DNA of 64,000 bases from Rhodoplanes sp. Z2-YC6860. Lineage in GTDB: Bacteria > Pseudomonadota > Alphaproteobacteria > Rhizobiales > Xanthobacteraceae. Under the pieces are notes generated by a model. That model was given only the letters and a program-made list of their open reading frames with translations. It was not told where the DNA came from and did not search any database. Where the stretch lies: positions 620,001-684,000 of the forward strand of contig NZ_CP007440.1 in the NCBI RefSeq assembly GCF_001579845.1. Direction: 5' to 3'. The translations under genes and the position numbers were made by a program. Below, in pieces: positions 26,419 to 35,019 of this stretch. The first letter of the stretch is position 1. Every line of letters starts with the position of its first letter.

Positions 26419-26514
26419 AAACCGGACATAGTCGGAGAAAATCAATTGCAAAGAGATTTAGCAGTTTCGTTCGCCGGCGCCAATGCGACAAACTCAAATG
26501 CGCTTCTGGCGCTG

Positions 26515-26550
26515 ACTTAACCGATTTAACCGGTTTAACCGATTTAACCT
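26515..26550. repeat. short repeat array 3 (unit TTTAACCGA)
   Basis: Four consecutive 9-bp units, TTAACCGAT, TTAACCGGT, TTAACCGAT and TTAACC, end in TTAAAAAA. It lacks the upstream half seen in modules 1 and 2. It is followed 15 bp later by the 36-bp element at 26565. It looks like the right end of a third module of which only the terminal array survives. Confidence 0.75.
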
Positions 26551-26564
26551 TAAAAAATCTGCGC

Positions 26565-26600
26565 CTAACTAGCGCGAGCTCGGGGTCCGAATTACCCGCG
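26565..26600. repeat. 36-bp element, copy A
   Basis: It begins CTAACTAGC and ends CGAATTACCCGCG. It matches copy B at 28505-28540 at 30 of 36 positions. The differing bases cluster in the centre, where each copy has its own self-complementary core (GCGAGCTCG here). It lies just right of array 3. Read on the minus strand, both copies could encode GNS(D/N)P(E/K)LxLVR, so a coding origin remains possible. Confidence 0.65.
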
Positions 26601-26838
26601 TGGGAACGAACGCCAGAAGGACCCAAGCCGGGGCACCGTGAGTCCGTAGCAGCGTCATTAGGCGATATCGCGTTTCGCTTTGGCAATGTCCGACCTACAC
26701 CTCAAAGCTGACATGCAGCGGAGCGGCGAAGAGGTCCGCTTCGCACCACCAATGGACATCAGCCTACACGCTTGGTCTTGGCAATGACATTGCAGCGGGC
26801 GCACACGGAAGCCCTTGATATGCAGAACCGCAGGCACG

Positions 26839-28359
26839 ATGGTGAGCGTTGGTGCAATCCTTGAGACGCCGACCGGACCTATGGCCGTCCACCTTCCGTT
26901 TGAAAATACATATGCGCGGCTGCCCGACCGGTTTTATGCCCGGGTTGCGCCGACACCGGTACGATCCCCCCGGCTCATCCGTCTAAACACAGAACTCGCG
27001 GTGGACCTGGGGCTTGATCCCGAGTGGCTTGCCGGTTCTCAAGGACTCGAGGCGCTGTCGGGGCAGCGGGTCCCTGATGCGGCGGAGCCGATTGCCCTGG
27101 CCTACGCCGGACATCAGTTTGGACATTTTGTGCCGCAACTCGGCGACGGTCGTGCCGTCCTGCTCGGCGAGATTGTCGATCGGCACGGCGTCCGGCGTGA
27201 TGTCCAGCTCAAGGGGTCGGGGCCCACTCCGTTCTCGCGACGCGGCGACGGTCGAGCGGCGCTGGGACCAGTGCTGCGCGAATACGTTGTGAGTGAGGCA
27301 ATGAACGTGTTGGGCATCCCAACCACACGCTCTCTCGCCGCCGTCCTGACCGGAGAAACGGTGACCCGGGAAACCGAACTGCCGGGAGCAGTCCTCACCC
27401 GCATAGCCACCAGCCATATCCGGGTCGGGACGTTTCAATTTTTTGCGGCACGGCGAGACCTGGAGGGCCTTCGCCTTCTCGCTGACCATGTCATCGCCCG
27501 GCACTACCCCGAAGCAGCGCGCTCCGACCGTCGCTATCTCTCGCTCCTTGAACTCGTGACGTCGCGTCAGGCGGATCTCATCGCGCGCTGGCTGCTCGTT
27601 GGCTTTATTCATGGCGTCATGAACACGGACAACATGTCGATCGCGGGAGAAACGATCGACTATGGGCCTTGCGCGTTCATGGATGAGTACGATCCAGGCA
27701 AAGTGTTCAGTTCGATTGATCGGCAGGGGCGCTATGCCTATGAAAACCAGCCGCAGATCGCAACTTGGAATCTAGCCCGTCTTGCGGAAGCCTTGTTGCC
27801 GCTCATCGATGAGGACCAGCAAAAGGCCGTGCAACAAGTCGAGAATGTGCTTGAAGGCTTTTCGACCCGCTTTGAGGCCACCTATTCGGACGGCATGCGA
27901 CAAAAACTCGGGCTTTCAACTGTCGAAGATGGCGACATTGGACTAGCGGGCGAATTCCTGGATCTGCTCGCGACAAATCAGGTGGACTTCACGATCGCAT
28001 TTCGTCGGTTGAGTGATGCTGCGGACGATGCCGTAGCGAACGACGAACTTCGAGGCCTGTGTCAGAATAGCCCGGGCTTTGACGCATGGTGGGTTCGACT
28101 GCGTGCACGGTTGGCGCGGGAGCCAGAAACTGTCAAAAGTCGCCGGATGAGGATGCGCGCGGTCAATCCTGCATTCATTCCGCGAAACCATCGCATCGAA
28201 GAGATCATCGAGGCCGCAACAGTCGCGAACGACTTCGCTCCATTCCATGAGATGCTATCGATTCTCGCCAGGCCGTTTGACGATCAACCTGACTTTGCCC
28301 GCTACCAAGAGTCCCCGCAGCCGCACGAACGCGTATGCCAGACATTCTGCGGGACCTGA
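26839..28359 (+). CDS. selO: SelO (YdiU) protein adenylyltransferase
   Basis: 506 aa from the ATG at 26839; an in-frame TTG lies at 26815 and another ATG at 26881 (MAVHLPFENTYARLP). SelO proteins are pseudokinases that bind ATP inverted and transfer AMP to protein Ser/Thr/Tyr. Family hallmarks are seen in order: AYAGHQFGHFVPQLGDGRA (nucleotide loop), QLKGSGPTPFSRRGDGRA, GVMNTDNMSIAGETIDYGPC (metal-binding NTDN and DYGP) and C-terminal QTFCGT (redox cysteine). Full length and apparently functional. It sits between the iteron arrays and defence operons, flanked by the two 36-bp elements, so it looks like cargo. Confidence 0.92.
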   Translation: MVSVGAILETPTGPMAVHLPFENTYARLPDRFYARVAPTPVRSPRLIRLNTELAVDLGLDPEWLAGSQGLEALSGQRVPDAAEPIALAYAGHQFGHFVPQLGDGRAVLLGEIVDRHGVRRDVQLKGSGPTPFSRRGDGRAALGPVLREYVVSEAMNVLGIPTTRSLAAVLTGETVTRETELPGAVLTRIATSHIRVGTFQFFAARRDLEGLRLLADHVIARHYPEAARSDRRYLSLLELVTSRQADLIARWLLVGFIHGVMNTDNMSIAGETIDYGPCAFMDEYDPGKVFSSIDRQGRYAYENQPQIATWNLARLAEALLPLIDEDQQKAVQQVENVLEGFSTRFEATYSDGMRQKLGLSTVEDGDIGLAGEFLDLLATNQVDFTIAFRRLSDAADDAVANDELRGLCQNSPGFDAWWVRLRARLAREPETVKSRRMRMRAVNPAFIPRNHRIEEIIEAATVANDFAPFHEMLSILARPFDDQPDFARYQESPQPHERVCQTFCGT

Positions 28360-28460
28360 TTTCAGGGTGAATTTGGTGACAGCGAGAGACTCGCGGCCAG
28401 ATAGCAGCCATTCAAGCGATTTCAATTCGACCATTGCGGCAGGCGCGCCAGCATTGTCAT

Positions 28461-28490
28461 GTGAGTTGCCTTCGAGTTGCCTCAATTGCC
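28461..28490. repeat. short repeat array 4 (unit GAGTTGCC)
   Basis: Three imperfect units, GAGTTGCCTTC, GAGTTGCCTC and AATTGCCC, are followed by AAAAAGG. Element copy B starts 14 bp later. The order (short array, A-rich stretch, 36-bp element) repeats that of array 3 with copy A, on the other side of selO. Confidence 0.6.
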
Positions 28491-28504
28491 CAAAAAGGCT
28501 CACT

Positions 28505-28540
28505 CTAACTAGCTTAAGCTTGGGGTTCGAATTACCCGCG
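28505..28540. repeat. 36-bp element, copy B
   Basis: It shares CTAACTAGC at the left and GGGGTTCGAATTACCCGCG at the right with copy A. The central core is AAGCTTAAGCTT in place of the GC-rich core of copy A. It lies between selO and the 3' end of the helicase gene. Confidence 0.65.
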
Positions 28541-28666
28541 GTCTTAGCTTCAACGGAAGACTCAAGGCGGTATGAGTTGCGAGATGGGAACCCACCCATG
28601 GTTAGGGCTAAGGCCGTTGAGAGAGCGCTATGCACTCGTGACCTAGAGTTCTCTATCGTCGCCCTG

Positions 28667-31600
28667 TCATCGAGGTCTGAGGTCAATATTTCGCCCCGAT
28701 GGGTCAGGGTCGCCAGCGTCCTTCGGGGAGTGTCGTTTCAGAAATTCCAACAGTTCTTCTTGGCGCGGTTGCCCGAAGGTCATCCGATACAGCGCCAAGG
28801 ACTGCTTGAGGTCATCTATGCGAGTGGTCTCGCGGGACAACGGTAACATTGGTAATCGCCGCTCGATTTTAGATGGACCATCGAATATCCAGAATGGAAC
28901 CATATCGTTTTGAGCATCCGGACGCCGGTCCAAAGCCGTACGAAAGATCGATGCCCAGGGATCGCGGCTGCCCTTCGTACCTTCAATGCCGTAGGCTCGC
29001 GCCAGATTCTTGCGGATGAAATGCCCCTTGAAGCGGTGGATCCGCCCCTCGCGCTGCTCCAGATCGACGGGATTGGTCGGCAAATTCCAATGCACAAGGG
29101 CATGGCAATAAGGATGGAAATCGAGTCCCTCTTGCCCGATCGATGTCGAAGCAAGAATGAAAGGACGGAACGGAGAATTGAAGGCGTCGCGAAGCGCGCC
29201 CTCGCGCGTCTTTTCGGAGCCGTCTTCCGAATCGGAGTCGCCGAAGCGCTGCGCAAATCGGCAGCGGACGCGTTGCGACTTAACTGAGACCCCTCCGTCG
29301 GACGCTGGCCGGTAGTGGTCATAGGCAAGCGAGGTTGTATGCAAGCTCACGGCGTTGCCGATAGCCTTGCCGAGGTTGTGCAAGCCCTCGCCAGTGCCGT
29401 GCTTAACGCTCAGAAGATCGATGAGAATGTGAACATATTCGTCAATGACCGCCTGAAGATTGCCGTCGCAGCAGTAGCTCAGCACTTGGTCCCAGTAAGG
29501 TAGTTTGCGGCCGAAGAGTCCTCGAAGGAGCAGCATGCTCTCGGGCACATTAAATAATGTGCGGAATCCTAGAGCCGCTGACGCGGCGGACTGCCAGGCG
29601 GCACGCTCCTCTGCGGAATCAGCATGTCGCAACAGGGCGCGCAAAATGACGGTCCCCGGAGCCCCGATGGCGATTTTGGCAAGTACGTTCGCGAGATCTT
29701 CAGGTGGCCGACCAAGCCGGTTGGGCCTGGCTACGAGCTCGGAAGCCTCGGCTATGTGCTTCTGAAACAGACTTTGCTCTTCATCGTCGGGCGATGCCCA
29801 TGACCATTCGTCGCTTTCCTCCAGCATCCATTCGCGAACCGATGGGGCGTGTTGCTTGTCGAGCAGAAGCGGCGCCGCCCAGTACCAGCGCTGGTCTGGC
29901 CGCGCGCTTTTGTCCTCATAGCCGCCAACAAGCGGTGAAAGCAGGTCCGACACTTCCTTGGCGACGCGTTGGTCCAGCTCGGTCCTTGTCAGCCGCATGC
30001 TTTGCGCCTGCGCATGCACGAGCGGGTCGATGCGCCTGGCTAGCGTCATGCAGGGATAAAACAGCGCATGCAGCGGCATTCCGCCAAGGCGCCCGTCCTC
30101 TTCTGACCATCGCAGCAGTGGCCCATGCTTTTCCCGCAGTTCGCTATAGCTGGGCTCCGCATCGCCTTCGATCACCATGAGACGCTCCATCGCGTAGCTC
30201 ACAAGCATCGCGATGGATCTCGGCACGACCTTCCATGACGAGAAGATCAATTGTTTAGTATGCGGATGATCGTCCGTGCCTGCGAAAACGCCCTGCGCTT
30301 CGTAGTAGGGCAAATCGGCCGGGAGCCACAGCAGCTTCCAAAGCTGGCTCTGCGCGAGGTCCTCGATCAGGGTTCGAAGCCGCGGGTTTTTAGGATCGAT
30401 GGGCTGATACGCCTCCATGACCTTGGCGGGTAGCTGCCATGGCAGTAGGTCGCGCAGCGCGGTCAAGATCGGCTGCTCTTGGCTCTCGATCGCGTCGTGC
30501 AGCAAGCTCTTGAGCCGGTAGCTTTCCTCCATGATGTTGATGAGGTAAGGGCTCGACTTCCACAACTCGATCGGATCGTCGGCTCTCACCTGACTGGCGA
30601 GTTTCGATAGCAGACGGTATTCGAGAAAATCCCCCGACACCATCGGAACGAGCGCGGCCCGGACTTCCTTGAGCATGCCGTTGCGATCGGCCGTGGCGGC
30701 TAGGCGCTCAGTCCGGCACATGACATTGCGCAGGCACCGCTCAATGGCGTTCAAGGCGTCTTGCTCCGGGATGCCGATATCCTGGCCGCAGAGTGCCTTT
30801 CGGTAGGTGACAAGATTCTTTTCGAGCTGGTCCACGTCCTCCGGTTTTTTCGCCAGAAGGAAGCGCGACGTTTCCAGAAAATCGCGACAATGGTCGTCAC
30901 CATCCGTCTCGCCGGTGACCGTGTACATCTTGTAAGGCGTGGCGGACAGAAGAAGTATCTTTGAGCCCGCGGAGGCAAAAAGCTGTTGGGCAAGCTGCGC
31001 CGCCTCATCCCTCGTGTCTCCGGTCTGGAGCAGATTACGGAAGCGCTGGAACTCGTCGAGTATGATGAGGTCGGGTTCGAACACTGCCAGGCAACTGCGC
31101 GCCAGCGCGCGCCTCAAGCGTGCAATCAGCTGATTACGCGCATGCCGCTGCTCGTAAGGGACAAGACGCTTGCGAGCACGCCCAAACAGTTGGGATTGCT
31201 CCTCGAAATCGGAGGCAAGCGAGGGGTCGGCAATCAGCGCTTCATTGAAGCGCTGGACGACCGCCGGTTCAAAACCACCCTGCTCGACGATTTCAGACTT
31301 CACCTCATCGAGCAGCCTTCGCCAGCTCTCAATGCCGGCGTTGGCTTGCAGCAGATTCATAGCGGCGGTGCCACGCAGGCCCCAGATGTCGTCAAGGAGC
31401 CAGTAGAGCACGGCCCGTTCGCGTCGCGCGCCGCTGCTCGTGCCAAAATCCAATGACGTACCCGGCGTGAAGGAGATGAAGTTGACCTTGCGCTCGTTGA
31501 GGTCGCGCAAATGGAGAGGCAGAAGTGTGAGGCGCGACGCGAAGGCTTGATCCTTCGAATCTCCGAGGTTCAGCCGGTTGACATTTTGGCGAGCGATCTC

Positions 31601-31846
31601 AGCGTTGGAACAGATATAGAGTACGTCGATACGTTTTTTCTTGTCCCACAGATGCGTAACAGCCCGCGCGATGACGCCTTTCGCAACCCATGTCTTGCCG
31701 AGCCCCACCTCGTCGGCGACGAGGAAGCGATCGACGCGGTCGAGATCGAGATAAAGGCGGCGAAAGGCGTAGTCCACCGTCGCCCGCTGAAAATCGCGCA
31801 GCGACTGGCAGACCTCGTCCGCATCGGGCTTGGGCTGAGTGGTCAT
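28667..31846 (-). CDS. SNF2/DEAD-like helicase of a three-gene putative defence operon
   Basis: 1059 aa from the ATG at 31846, which overlaps the preceding stop (ATGA). An upstream in-frame start at 31885 is less likely. Motif I is VADEVGLGKTWVAKG, motif II ILDEFQRF and motif III LLLSATPYK. The C-terminal lobe has FILASTSIGQEGLDFHPYC and VDLEQREGRIHRFKG. The middle (~350-850) is a long family-specific insertion. This is the architecture of large superfamily-2 translocases found in defence islands. It follows a PLD-like and a DUF6361 gene with overlapping or near-touching ends, indicating one complex or pathway. The target is unknown. Confidence 0.85.
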   Translation of the reverse strand: MTTQPKPDADEVCQSLRDFQRATVDYAFRRLYLDLDRVDRFLVADEVGLGKTWVAKGVIARAVTHLWDKKKRIDVLYICSNAEIARQNVNRLNLGDSKDQAFASRLTLLPLHLRDLNERKVNFISFTPGTSLDFGTSSGARRERAVLYWLLDDIWGLRGTAAMNLLQANAGIESWRRLLDEVKSEIVEQGGFEPAVVQRFNEALIADPSLASDFEEQSQLFGRARKRLVPYEQRHARNQLIARLRRALARSCLAVFEPDLIILDEFQRFRNLLQTGDTRDEAAQLAQQLFASAGSKILLLSATPYKMYTVTGETDGDDHCRDFLETSRFLLAKKPEDVDQLEKNLVTYRKALCGQDIGIPEQDALNAIERCLRNVMCRTERLAATADRNGMLKEVRAALVPMVSGDFLEYRLLSKLASQVRADDPIELWKSSPYLINIMEESYRLKSLLHDAIESQEQPILTALRDLLPWQLPAKVMEAYQPIDPKNPRLRTLIEDLAQSQLWKLLWLPADLPYYEAQGVFAGTDDHPHTKQLIFSSWKVVPRSIAMLVSYAMERLMVIEGDAEPSYSELREKHGPLLRWSEEDGRLGGMPLHALFYPCMTLARRIDPLVHAQAQSMRLTRTELDQRVAKEVSDLLSPLVGGYEDKSARPDQRWYWAAPLLLDKQHAPSVREWMLEESDEWSWASPDDEEQSLFQKHIAEASELVARPNRLGRPPEDLANVLAKIAIGAPGTVILRALLRHADSAEERAAWQSAASAALGFRTLFNVPESMLLLRGLFGRKLPYWDQVLSYCCDGNLQAVIDEYVHILIDLLSVKHGTGEGLHNLGKAIGNAVSLHTTSLAYDHYRPASDGGVSVKSQRVRCRFAQRFGDSDSEDGSEKTREGALRDAFNSPFRPFILASTSIGQEGLDFHPYCHALVHWNLPTNPVDLEQREGRIHRFKGHFIRKNLARAYGIEGTKGSRDPWASIFRTALDRRPDAQNDMVPFWIFDGPSKIERRLPMLPLSRETTRIDDLKQSLALYRMTFGQPRQEELLEFLKRHSPKDAGDPDPSGRNIDLRPR

Positions 31847-33711
31847 CCTCGCAAGGCCTCTCGCGCGCTCCAGATCGGCGTCCACACCGAGTCAAAATTC
31901 GTTGGTAGAAGGGCCGCGCCTTCCTCCGTCTTGCGCAGATCGTCGACCAGCGATTTCACGCCGTCCAAGAGCTCCGGCTGCGTCGCGAGGGCGCGACTTA
32001 ATTCCTCAAAGAGAGGGATCGATCCGGTACCGTTGGCGCCCTGGCGTTTGGCCGGATCGTGGGCCGGCGTGAAGAGGTCCTTGATCCGACCGGAGTGCAG
32101 GCCGTCGTGATGAATGAGAAACAGGAGATAGCGCAGCACGTTGGCCGGATCGCTCAAGACATGATGAAGAAGATTTTCGAACCGGTCTTCGGGCATGCCC
32201 GAGAGCGGAAGCTTGAGGACGAAACGAAGCTCGATGCTGTTTTCGCCTCGTCCGGCCGTGACCGTGACGGCGAGGAAGGCTGTGAGAGCTTGGGAGGACA
32301 GATGCTCGAAGATAAGATCATGCCCTGAAAACAGCGGCGCCATAGATTGCGCTGCACTTGGCGCGAGCGTGATCGGCCAAGCGACCGCCGTGGCGTTGGT
32401 CTTTGCCGTGACGGGCGCGAGCGTTCGCAGGGTCAATCGATAGAGCTTCTCCTCGCGGGCGATCTGGAAACGCAAAGGAAGAGCGGCGATTAAGGTCCGC
32501 AGCTGTTCGGCGATTTTGCCATTTTCCTCAGCCACGTCATTCACGACAGGTGGGCTTTTCGGAATTTGATAAGGCAACAGGAATTGGGAGAATCCTTTTG
32601 AGCCCGAAACGCCATTTAGAAATGCATCGATCCCGACCTTGCTCTTTTTACCGGTGAGACGGGTTAGAAATTCGACATTGTTGTGAAAGCCGGCCGATGT
32701 GGCGTTGGTCGAGCCCGTCCACAAGTCGGAATCCCAACCGGCATCGGCGAGATAAAGCTTTGCGTGCAGGCCGTGCGCGGCGACCTGGGTCGCCGCATCC
32801 TCGGACGCGTTGAGAATCGGCGCGGGGGTATCTGCAGTTTCGGTTGCTTCGTCATCGCCGGACGCGGCGTCGTCAATGGCGAAAATTTCATCGAACTTCT
32901 TCAAGGTGGCGGCATCGATGGCGTCGAGACTCTCGGCCCTCGAAATCAGGACCGCTGGAACCTCCTCGGCGATACCCTTCAGAAAGGATGCGCTGAGGAA
33001 CGGCGACAATATCAGAAGCCGCCGGGTGCCTTCGGGAAGCTTGGGCGGAGGGAAGCCCGAAAGGCCCATCGGATAGAATTCGTAGTCGGTGAAGGGCTCC
33101 GGGAGCTCAAAGCGGACACGGCGTAGTTCGTCGGCGAGAAGGCTTACGGCCTCTCCATGCCGCGCATGAATTGGATCAGCCGCAAGGCCGGGAAGGGCAA
33201 GGAGAAAATCGGCCAGACGACGGTTCTTCGCGATGGCGCGTTGGCGTTCGACGACCTCGCCATCGAGAGCGAGCAGCGTATCCCACGACGGATCGCCTGT
33301 GATGTTCCGCGAAAGGCATAGAAAACGGTAGCGAACGGACTCGCCGGGAGAAGTGAACCGTAACGCCCAGATTTTCGGGTGAAAAGCCGCGCCTTGCTTG
33401 CGGACCGGGACGATAGCTTCTTCGAGATGAGCGTAGAGTGGATGCCGCCGAGCCGGCACTGCAATTCCATCCGCTTGGCAAAAGATCGTCAAGCGATTCG
33501 AATAGGCACGAAGCGCGTGAAGCAAGGCGACCGGATCGCGTACCAGCTTGCCCTCGTCGTTCGTCATGTCGAGCAAGGCAAAGCTGAGTGGAAGTGACAG
33601 CAGGGTTATGAGGTCGAGCGAATAGGTCGTGCCGATCGCACGGTCGAGCTGAAAACCCGGCGGGGGCCGGAGCGCGCTCAAGTAAAGCTCGCGTTGGTTG
33701 GGAGGCAGCAT
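31843..33711 (-). CDS. phospholipase D-like (HKD) protein
   Basis: 622 aa. Two half-sites of the PLD/HKD superfamily are visible. The first is FHPKIWALRF followed by FLCLSRNITGDPSWD. The second is LHAKLYLADAGWDSD followed by LWTGSTNATSAGFHNN, each a HxK...(G/S)SxNxT pattern. Bacterial relatives are usually nucleases (as in DISARM drmC or type IIS BfiI) rather than lipases. The C-terminal third has no recognised domain. It lies between DUF6361 and the helicase, overlapping the latter by 4 nt. A DNA-cleaving role is inferred. Confidence 0.8.
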   Translation of the reverse strand: MLPPNQRELYLSALRPPPGFQLDRAIGTTYSLDLITLLSLPLSFALLDMTNDEGKLVRDPVALLHALRAYSNRLTIFCQADGIAVPARRHPLYAHLEEAIVPVRKQGAAFHPKIWALRFTSPGESVRYRFLCLSRNITGDPSWDTLLALDGEVVERQRAIAKNRRLADFLLALPGLAADPIHARHGEAVSLLADELRRVRFELPEPFTDYEFYPMGLSGFPPPKLPEGTRRLLILSPFLSASFLKGIAEEVPAVLISRAESLDAIDAATLKKFDEIFAIDDAASGDDEATETADTPAPILNASEDAATQVAAHGLHAKLYLADAGWDSDLWTGSTNATSAGFHNNVEFLTRLTGKKSKVGIDAFLNGVSGSKGFSQFLLPYQIPKSPPVVNDVAEENGKIAEQLRTLIAALPLRFQIAREEKLYRLTLRTLAPVTAKTNATAVAWPITLAPSAAQSMAPLFSGHDLIFEHLSSQALTAFLAVTVTAGRGENSIELRFVLKLPLSGMPEDRFENLLHHVLSDPANVLRYLLFLIHHDGLHSGRIKDLFTPAHDPAKRQGANGTGSIPLFEELSRALATQPELLDGVKSLVDDLRKTEEGAALLPTNFDSVWTPIWSAREALRG

Positions 33712-33714
33712 GGC

Positions 33715-34899
33715 TCAGCCGAGCCCTTGGCGGATATCGTTGGCGATGGTCTTGACCCTAAACCATCGATAATCGATCTGCCCGGCGCCCGACGCTTCGT
33801 TCCAGCGTTCGAGCGCGCGGACGTTGCCGAGCCGCTTGCGTGTGCGCTTAACCTGGGCTTCCCGCGCCGTGATGATGGATTGCGCCGTCGGGTCGTCGGC
33901 GATATCGGCGAGCTTCGCGCTTCGAAGCGTATGATCGATCCAGCGGTCCACAAACTTGCGTGTCGGCGGCGATACGGCGTGCATCGATTCCGAGACGATC
34001 GCCCAGAACCGCTTACGGTCCCAGGACACGTAGCGTGCTCGGGCATCCTCGACCAGTTCCGCCCAGGTGCGGAGCTCGTCGCGGTATTCGTCCTGCAAGC
34101 GTTTTCGGTTCGCGTCGCAGGCTAGCATGAAATTGTAAAGTAACGCCGCGCCGTGCATCAGCTCGGAAAAATTTTGTGCATGCGCAATTTGGCTCTTGAG
34201 CGACGGTCCAAGCTTGGCGGCAAAGGTCGTTTCCCAGACGAAGTCGCTGTCGAACTCCGCATCGGAGCTGCTGAGAAGCTCGCCGTACACTGTCGGGCCG
34301 AATTCCCAAATCCGCTCGGCGAGGTATTTGGCTTCGCGCTTGTCGAGAGTGAAGGTCGTTCGTTCGAGAACGCCGGATGGGGACGGCGGCAGGCTCGAGC
34401 TCCATGAAGCACTTTCGGCAGACTGCTCGTCTTCGGCGACTAAACGGCGGCCTGACGCCGGATAAAAAGCGGTAAACTCGCGATGATATTGCTCCTGCGA
34501 TCCCGCAAACCGACGGACGCCGAGCCTCCCTAGACCGGCCCAGTAGATGCTGCTTGGCAACCGTGCCAACTTATCCTGGGCCAGCGTACCGATGATGCCG
34601 TCGGTCTCGCCGCCGTCTTCGAGCGCATGGATAAGGCGAATCTCGTCGCGCCGCGCAAGCCGTTCGATATCGGCGGGCAGCGTGCGGCGGCGTTCTAACT
34701 CCTGGTAAATCCATGGGATGAACAGAAAATAACGCGCCCGGGTCTGGATGGTGCTGGTCGACGGGAACAACAAGTCGGCAAAGGTGTCGCGAATGCCGCC
34801 AAGTCCCAACTCATCGCGGGTGTCCTTTTCGCTAAAGAGAGCGATGACATCGGACATTTTGCGGCGGTCGTCCTCCGCAAAATCCACCCAGGTGAACAT
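33715..34899 (-). CDS. DUF6361 family protein
   Basis: 394 aa from the ATG at 34899 (MFTWVDFAEDDRRKM); a TTG three codons upstream is possible. Characteristic segments are GIGGIRDTFADLLFP-like (GLGGIRDTFADLLFPSTST), IQTRARYFLFIPWIYQELE and RHAEF/EFTAFYPASG. I know the family as a partner of PLD-like and helicase genes; its biochemical function is not established. It is the first gene of the operon and is divergent from the TM0106-type gene at 35020, so a two-way promoter should lie in 34900-35019. Confidence 0.8.
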   Translation of the reverse strand: MFTWVDFAEDDRRKMSDVIALFSEKDTRDELGLGGIRDTFADLLFPSTSTIQTRARYFLFIPWIYQELERRRTLPADIERLARRDEIRLIHALEDGGETDGIIGTLAQDKLARLPSSIYWAGLGRLGVRRFAGSQEQYHREFTAFYPASGRRLVAEDEQSAESASWSSSLPPSPSGVLERTTFTLDKREAKYLAERIWEFGPTVYGELLSSSDAEFDSDFVWETTFAAKLGPSLKSQIAHAQNFSELMHGAALLYNFMLACDANRKRLQDEYRDELRTWAELVEDARARYVSWDRKRFWAIVSESMHAVSPPTRKFVDRWIDHTLRSAKLADIADDPTAQSIITAREAQVKRTRKRLGNVRALERWNEASGAGQIDYRWFRVKTIANDIRQGLG

Positions 34900-35019
34900 T
34901 GACGACAAAGGCCGCCCCCGAATCGTACTAACGACAGCAGTTTAAAATGTCCGCTAAGATTTCTTAGCCCGCGACCAATGGTTGTGCAATCTCAGGTTTA
35001 GTCGTATGATACGTTTTCC

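Noticed and set aside
25761-26550. CRISPR array
   Set aside because: Units are only 9-10 bp, lie in both orientations and lack regular unique spacers. No cas genes are in the window.
28255-28686. 143-codon minus-strand frame downstream of selO
   Set aside because: It overlaps the selO 3' end and array 4 and has no ribosome-binding site. It is considered only as the possible coding explanation of the 36-bp element.
28667-34899. Canonical DISARM system
   Set aside because: A PLD-like gene and helicase are present, but no DUF1998 (drmB) gene and no operon-linked methylase were seen. The adenine methyltransferases at 14-21 kb are separated by a recombinase cassette.
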